Of a DNA stretch of 64,000 nucleotides, positions 61,392-64,000 are shown piece by piece. How positions within the stretch are numbered: position 1 is the stretch's first letter; each line of letters starts with the position of its first letter. Below the pieces are notes generated by a model that saw only the letters and a list, made by a program, of their open reading frames with translations, made no database searches and was not told the origin of the DNA. The DNA lies in NCBI GenBank assembly GCA_019637075.1, contig JAHBWI010000007.1, positions 62,001-126,000 on the forward strand. Direction: 5' to 3'. Made by a program: the position numbers and the translations under genes. The DNA comes from Nitrospiraceae bacterium. GTDB taxonomy: Bacteria > Nitrospirota > Nitrospiria > Nitrospirales > Nitrospiraceae.

Positions 61392-61399
61392 AGCCGTGG

Positions 61400-62326
61400 C
61401 TAGAAATGCCGCTCGCCTGATTCCAGGAAGCGCTCGGCGTCAATGGCGGCCATACAGCCGGAACCGGCCGCGGTAATTGCCTGACGGTAGGCGGCATCCT
61501 GCACATCGCCGGCGGCAAAGATCCCGCGCACGTTCGTGGCCGTTCCGCCCGAGGTCTGGATATAGCCGGCAGCGTCCATCGCAATCTGCCCCTTGAACAG
61601 GTCGGTGTTAGGACGGTGGCCGATGGCGATGAACACTCCGGCACAGCGCAATTCCGATGTGCTGCCGGTTACGACATTCTTCAGTCGGACGCCGGTGACA
61701 AGGTCCTGGCCGAGGATATCTTCGACGATCGAATTCCAGGCGAAGGTGATCTTCTCATTCTTCATGGCCCGGTCCTGCATGATCTTCGACGCGCGCAGCT
61801 TGTCTCGTCGGTGGACCACGGTTACTTTGCTGGCAAATTTGGTCAGGAACGAAGCTTCCTCCAGCGCGCTGTCTCCTCCGCCGACGACTACCAATTCCTG
61901 GCCACGAAAGAAGTATCCGTCGCAGGTTGCGCAGGTGGAGACTCCATGGCCGATCAGGCGAGATTCATTCGGCAGCCCAAGCGGAATCGCCGAGGCGCCC
62001 GTGGCTATGATTAATGCTTGCGTGGTGATGGTCTTTTCCCCGTCGACCGTCACGGCAAAAGGCCGGCGCGACAGATCGACCGAGGAAACGTCGCCGGTGA
62101 GGAATTCGGTCCCGAAGCGTTCGGCCTGCGCCCGCATTTCCTTCATCAATTCCGGACCAAGGACCCCCTTGGAGAAGCCCGGATAATTCTCCACCTCGGT
62201 GGTGGTGGTCAATTGCCCGCCGGATTGCCAGCCTTCGATCAACAAAGGGGACAAGTCCGCGCGAGCAGCATAGATGGCGGCGGTGAGGCCGGCCGGACCT
62301 GATCCGATAATGGTAAGGTGTCGCAT
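61400..62326 (-). CDS. trxB: TrxB, thioredoxin reductase, 308 aa
   Basis: TrxB transfers electrons from NADPH via FAD to thioredoxin. FAD motif [16 protein letters not shown], redox-active CATCDGYFF (CxxC), NADPH motif [12 protein letters not shown] and [10 protein letters not shown] are all intact. The length is normal for the low-molecular-weight type. It follows coaE in the same direction by about 40 bases. Confidence 0.97.
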   Translation of the reverse strand: MRHLTIIGSGPAGLTAAIYAARADLSPLLIEGWQSGGQLTTTTEVENYPGFSKGVLGPELMKEMRAQAERFGTEFLTGDVSSVDLSRRPFAVTVDGEKTITTQALIIATGASAIPLGLPNESRLIGHGVSTCATCDGYFFRGQELVVVGGGDSALEEASFLTKFASKVTVVHRRDKLRASKIMQDRAMKNEKITFAWNSIVEDILGQDLVTGVRLKNVVTGSTSELRCAGVFIAIGHRPNTDLFKGQIAMDAAGYIQTSGGTATNVRGIFAAGDVQDAAYRQAITAAGSGCMAAIDAERFLESGERHF

Positions 62327-62368
62327 GGGGAGATGCTAACACAGGTATCGTTCGCCCGAAAAGGCGGG

Positions 62369-62971
62369 CTAGGCTTGTTGCTTCAGGAGTCGATAGAGGC
62401 GGCGGACATCGCCGAATAACCGTCGGCGGGGAAGCGTGCCGTCGAGCACGTAATCGGCTCGCTTGACCTTCTGTCGCAGGGGCATTTGACTGCGGATCCG
62501 GCGGATTGCTTCGGCGCCTGTGAAGCCGTTTCGTGCGGCCAGGCGTGCGATTTGGGTTTTCCGGTCGGCGGTCACGACGACGACTCGGTTGACGCGCGCA
62601 TCGATGCCCGCTTCAAACAACAACGGCACATCGTAGACCACGACCGCCTGGGGATTCGCTCGGGCGGCCTGCCGGGTCAATCGGGCCTGTTGGCGGGCCA
62701 CTCGCGGGTGGATGATCTTCTCGAGCCGGCGGCGCTTATTTGCAGACCGGAATACAACCCTGCCAAGTGTCGCTCGGTCGATCGTCTTGTCCGCACCCAA
62801 AATGGCGGCTCCAAATGTCCGTACGACGGCGCGCCAGCCGGCGCTGCCAGGTGCGACGACCTCGCGGGCCAGGGCATCGGCATCGATCACCGTGGCGCCG
62901 CAACGTCTGAGCATTGCGGCAACCGTACTTTTGCCGGTTGCGAGCCCGCCGGTCAGGCCTACCAGTATCAT
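62369..62971 (-). CDS. coaE: CoaE, dephospho-CoA kinase, 200 aa
   Basis: CoaE phosphorylates dephospho-CoA in the last step of coenzyme A synthesis. The P-loop GLTGGLATGKST starts at residue 5 and the later VIDADALAREVV, HPRV and YDVPLLFEAGID blocks are typical. ATG 62971 fits the family N-terminus; no strong ribosome site precedes it, and the longer frame to 63115 has no likeness. Confidence 0.95.
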   Translation of the reverse strand: MILVGLTGGLATGKSTVAAMLRRCGATVIDADALAREVVAPGSAGWRAVVRTFGAAILGADKTIDRATLGRVVFRSANKRRRLEKIIHPRVARQQARLTRQAARANPQAVVVYDVPLLFEAGIDARVNRVVVVTADRKTQIARLAARNGFTGAEAIRRIRSQMPLRQKVKRADYVLDGTLPRRRLFGDVRRLYRLLKQQA

Positions 62972-63059
62972 ACGCGGGGAAGGAAGATAGCATGGGGCTG
63001 GAGAGCCCGCAATCACGGCGGATTGACTTCTTCTCCTGCGTGGCGGTAAGAGGATCGGT

Positions 63060-64000
63060 ATGCGTATGCTGAGCGTCCTCTTCATCGTGCTGTGCGCGTT
63101 CGTCCCGGTTGGCAATGCTGAAGAACCTGCGACCGCCGGTGCGAATACCCTCGTGGTCGCACTGGACGGCTCCGGTCAGTACCGCTCGATACAGGAAGCC
63201 GTGGATGCGGCCAAAAAGGGTGATACGATTCTGATCAAACCCGGCTCCTATGCCGAAGACGTCACCATCCATAGCAAAGAGAAGATCCGACTCGTCGGCG
63301 CGGGGATGGATCAGGTGACGATTTTGGGCCGTGAGCGCGTCGGTGTTTTCCATGTGGGCAAGTGGCCCTATGGGGCGACCGACGTGGAAATCATCGGCCT
63401 GACCATCAATGAGCATGGCGGACATGCCGTCGGCATTTTCAACGGCCGAGGCATCACGCTGCGTCACGCGAGGGTCAACGGGATGCTGTTTGTGCAGCAG
63501 GTTGAAGATCTGCGCATCGAGGATTCCATCATCGGCGGCAGCGAAACTACCGGAATACAATTTTCCCGCGCGCAGGCGACCTTGCGGGGGAACCTGATCC
63601 ACGACAACGATCATGGTGTCAGCGTGGCAGGCAACTCCGATGTCAGGCTCGAACGCAACGTGATCACCCGCAGCCTCTTCGAGGCGGTGGTAGTGTACGA
63701 TTCGTCGCGATCCACCTTGATCGGAAATACCTTTGTAAAAAACGGCGGCGGTGCCGCATTCCTGGGCACCTCGCAGAATACCGCCTCCGGGAATATCGTC
63801 AGCTTGAACAGCTACGGGTTCGTCGTGTCACCGTCCAGCAAGGTGACCTTCTCATTCAACGATATGCAGAATCGCGAGGCGAACTACCTTCGGGAGGGCA
63901 CTCCGCATCAGCCGGCTCCTGATCTCAAGCCGGAGAGCGATCTCACGGTCGATCCACACTTCGTTGATACCGGCCGGGACGACTTTCGTCTGCGTGCCGA
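63060..64000 (+). CDS. Secreted right-handed parallel beta-helix protein (3' end cut by window)
   Basis: The frame begins ATG 63060 (MRMLSVLFIVLCAFV), preceded by AGAGGA, and is open to the window edge for 313 residues. A signal peptide (cleavage near NA|EE) is followed by SIQEAVDAAKKGDTILIKPGSY, as in NosD/pectate-lyase-like beta-helix proteins, then many rungs with spaced Asn/Gly pairs (GNLIHDNDHGVSVAGNSDVRLERN). The family includes carbohydrate-active enzymes and surface adhesins. Its first rungs overlap the upstream frames on the other strand. The C-terminus is unknown. Confidence 0.88.
   Translation, partial: MRMLSVLFIVLCAFVPVGNAEEPATAGANTLVVALDGSGQYRSIQEAVDAAKKGDTILIKPGSYAEDVTIHSKEKIRLVGAGMDQVTILGRERVGVFHVGKWPYGATDVEIIGLTINEHGGHAVGIFNGRGITLRHARVNGMLFVQQVEDLRIEDSIIGGSETTGIQFSRAQATLRGNLIHDNDHGVSVAGNSDVRLERNVITRSLFEAVVVYDSSRSTLIGNTFVKNGGGAAFLGTSQNTASGNIVSLNSYGFVVSPSSKVTFSFNDMQNREANYLREGTPHQPAPDLKPESDLTVDPHFVDTGRDDFRLRA

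Overview
This window is a GC-rich bacterial chromosome segment that is almost entirely coding. Its gene set suggests a Nitrospira-like member of the Nitrospirota. This rests on gene content and style: many PAS, TPR and two-component proteins, solo LuxR-type HTH proteins, a Thi4-type thiazole synthase beside thiC, and an orphan mraZ. There is no rRNA marker, so the assignment is an inference. No rRNA, tRNA, CRISPR array, transposase or prophage was seen.

Layout. At 1-5.3 kb lies the right part of a surface-polysaccharide or acyl-carrier cassette: FkbH-like enzyme, MaoC/SDR fusion, free acyl carrier protein, and a Wzt-type ABC ATPase with a carbohydrate-binding tail. At 5.4-11.8 kb are small lipoproteins and regulators: a solo LuxR HTH, a PhoD-like phosphatase, a YgfZ-type folate protein, a degenerate receiver and a TPR protein. 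At 12-15.1 kb is thiamine biosynthesis: thi4, then thiC under a TPP riboswitch with its own terminator. At 15.2-21.3 kb are nadA, ileS-lspA and uppP. At 21.5-25.8 kb are a coiled-coil/HhH lipoprotein and a MacA-MacB-type export system. At 25.9-29.8 kb, leftward, are an HTH protein, mraZ, a RusA-like nuclease and an HD-GYP protein, with comF-fmdB behind them. At 29.9-34.5 kb a YbbA/YbbP-like ABC pair is split by pyrD and a convergent solo LuxR HTH gene.

At 34.6-41.2 kb, leftward, is a housekeeping run: rplU-rpmA-obgE-proB-nadD-rsfS-lapAB-like-bioB. Next come ilvE and a leftward gap-pgk-tpiA-secG operon, then mutS2. At 48.6-52.3 kb are a CHASE2 adenylate/guanylate cyclase, an SH3 protein and an M48 lipoprotein peptidase. 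At 52.3-55.6 kb is an NtrC-type two-component pair. At 55.7-60 kb are queG with a secreted Cys-rich partner, a receiver-PAS protein, a DGQHR-domain protein and an SRPBCC protein. The window ends with thiI, trxB, coaE and a secreted parallel beta-helix protein cut by the window edge.

The features that most deserve follow-up are: a family of about 125-bp MITE-like palindromic repeats (three good copies and one remnant) sharing an 8-bp core; an rsfS gene with no ATG/GTG/TTG start that seems to use ATC behind a strong Shine-Dalgarno; the orphan mraZ operon; and the FkbH/ACP/MaoC-SDR/Wzt cassette. Gene starts were chosen by Shine-Dalgarno spacing, overlap with neighbours and family N-termini, so many are shorter than the longest open frame.
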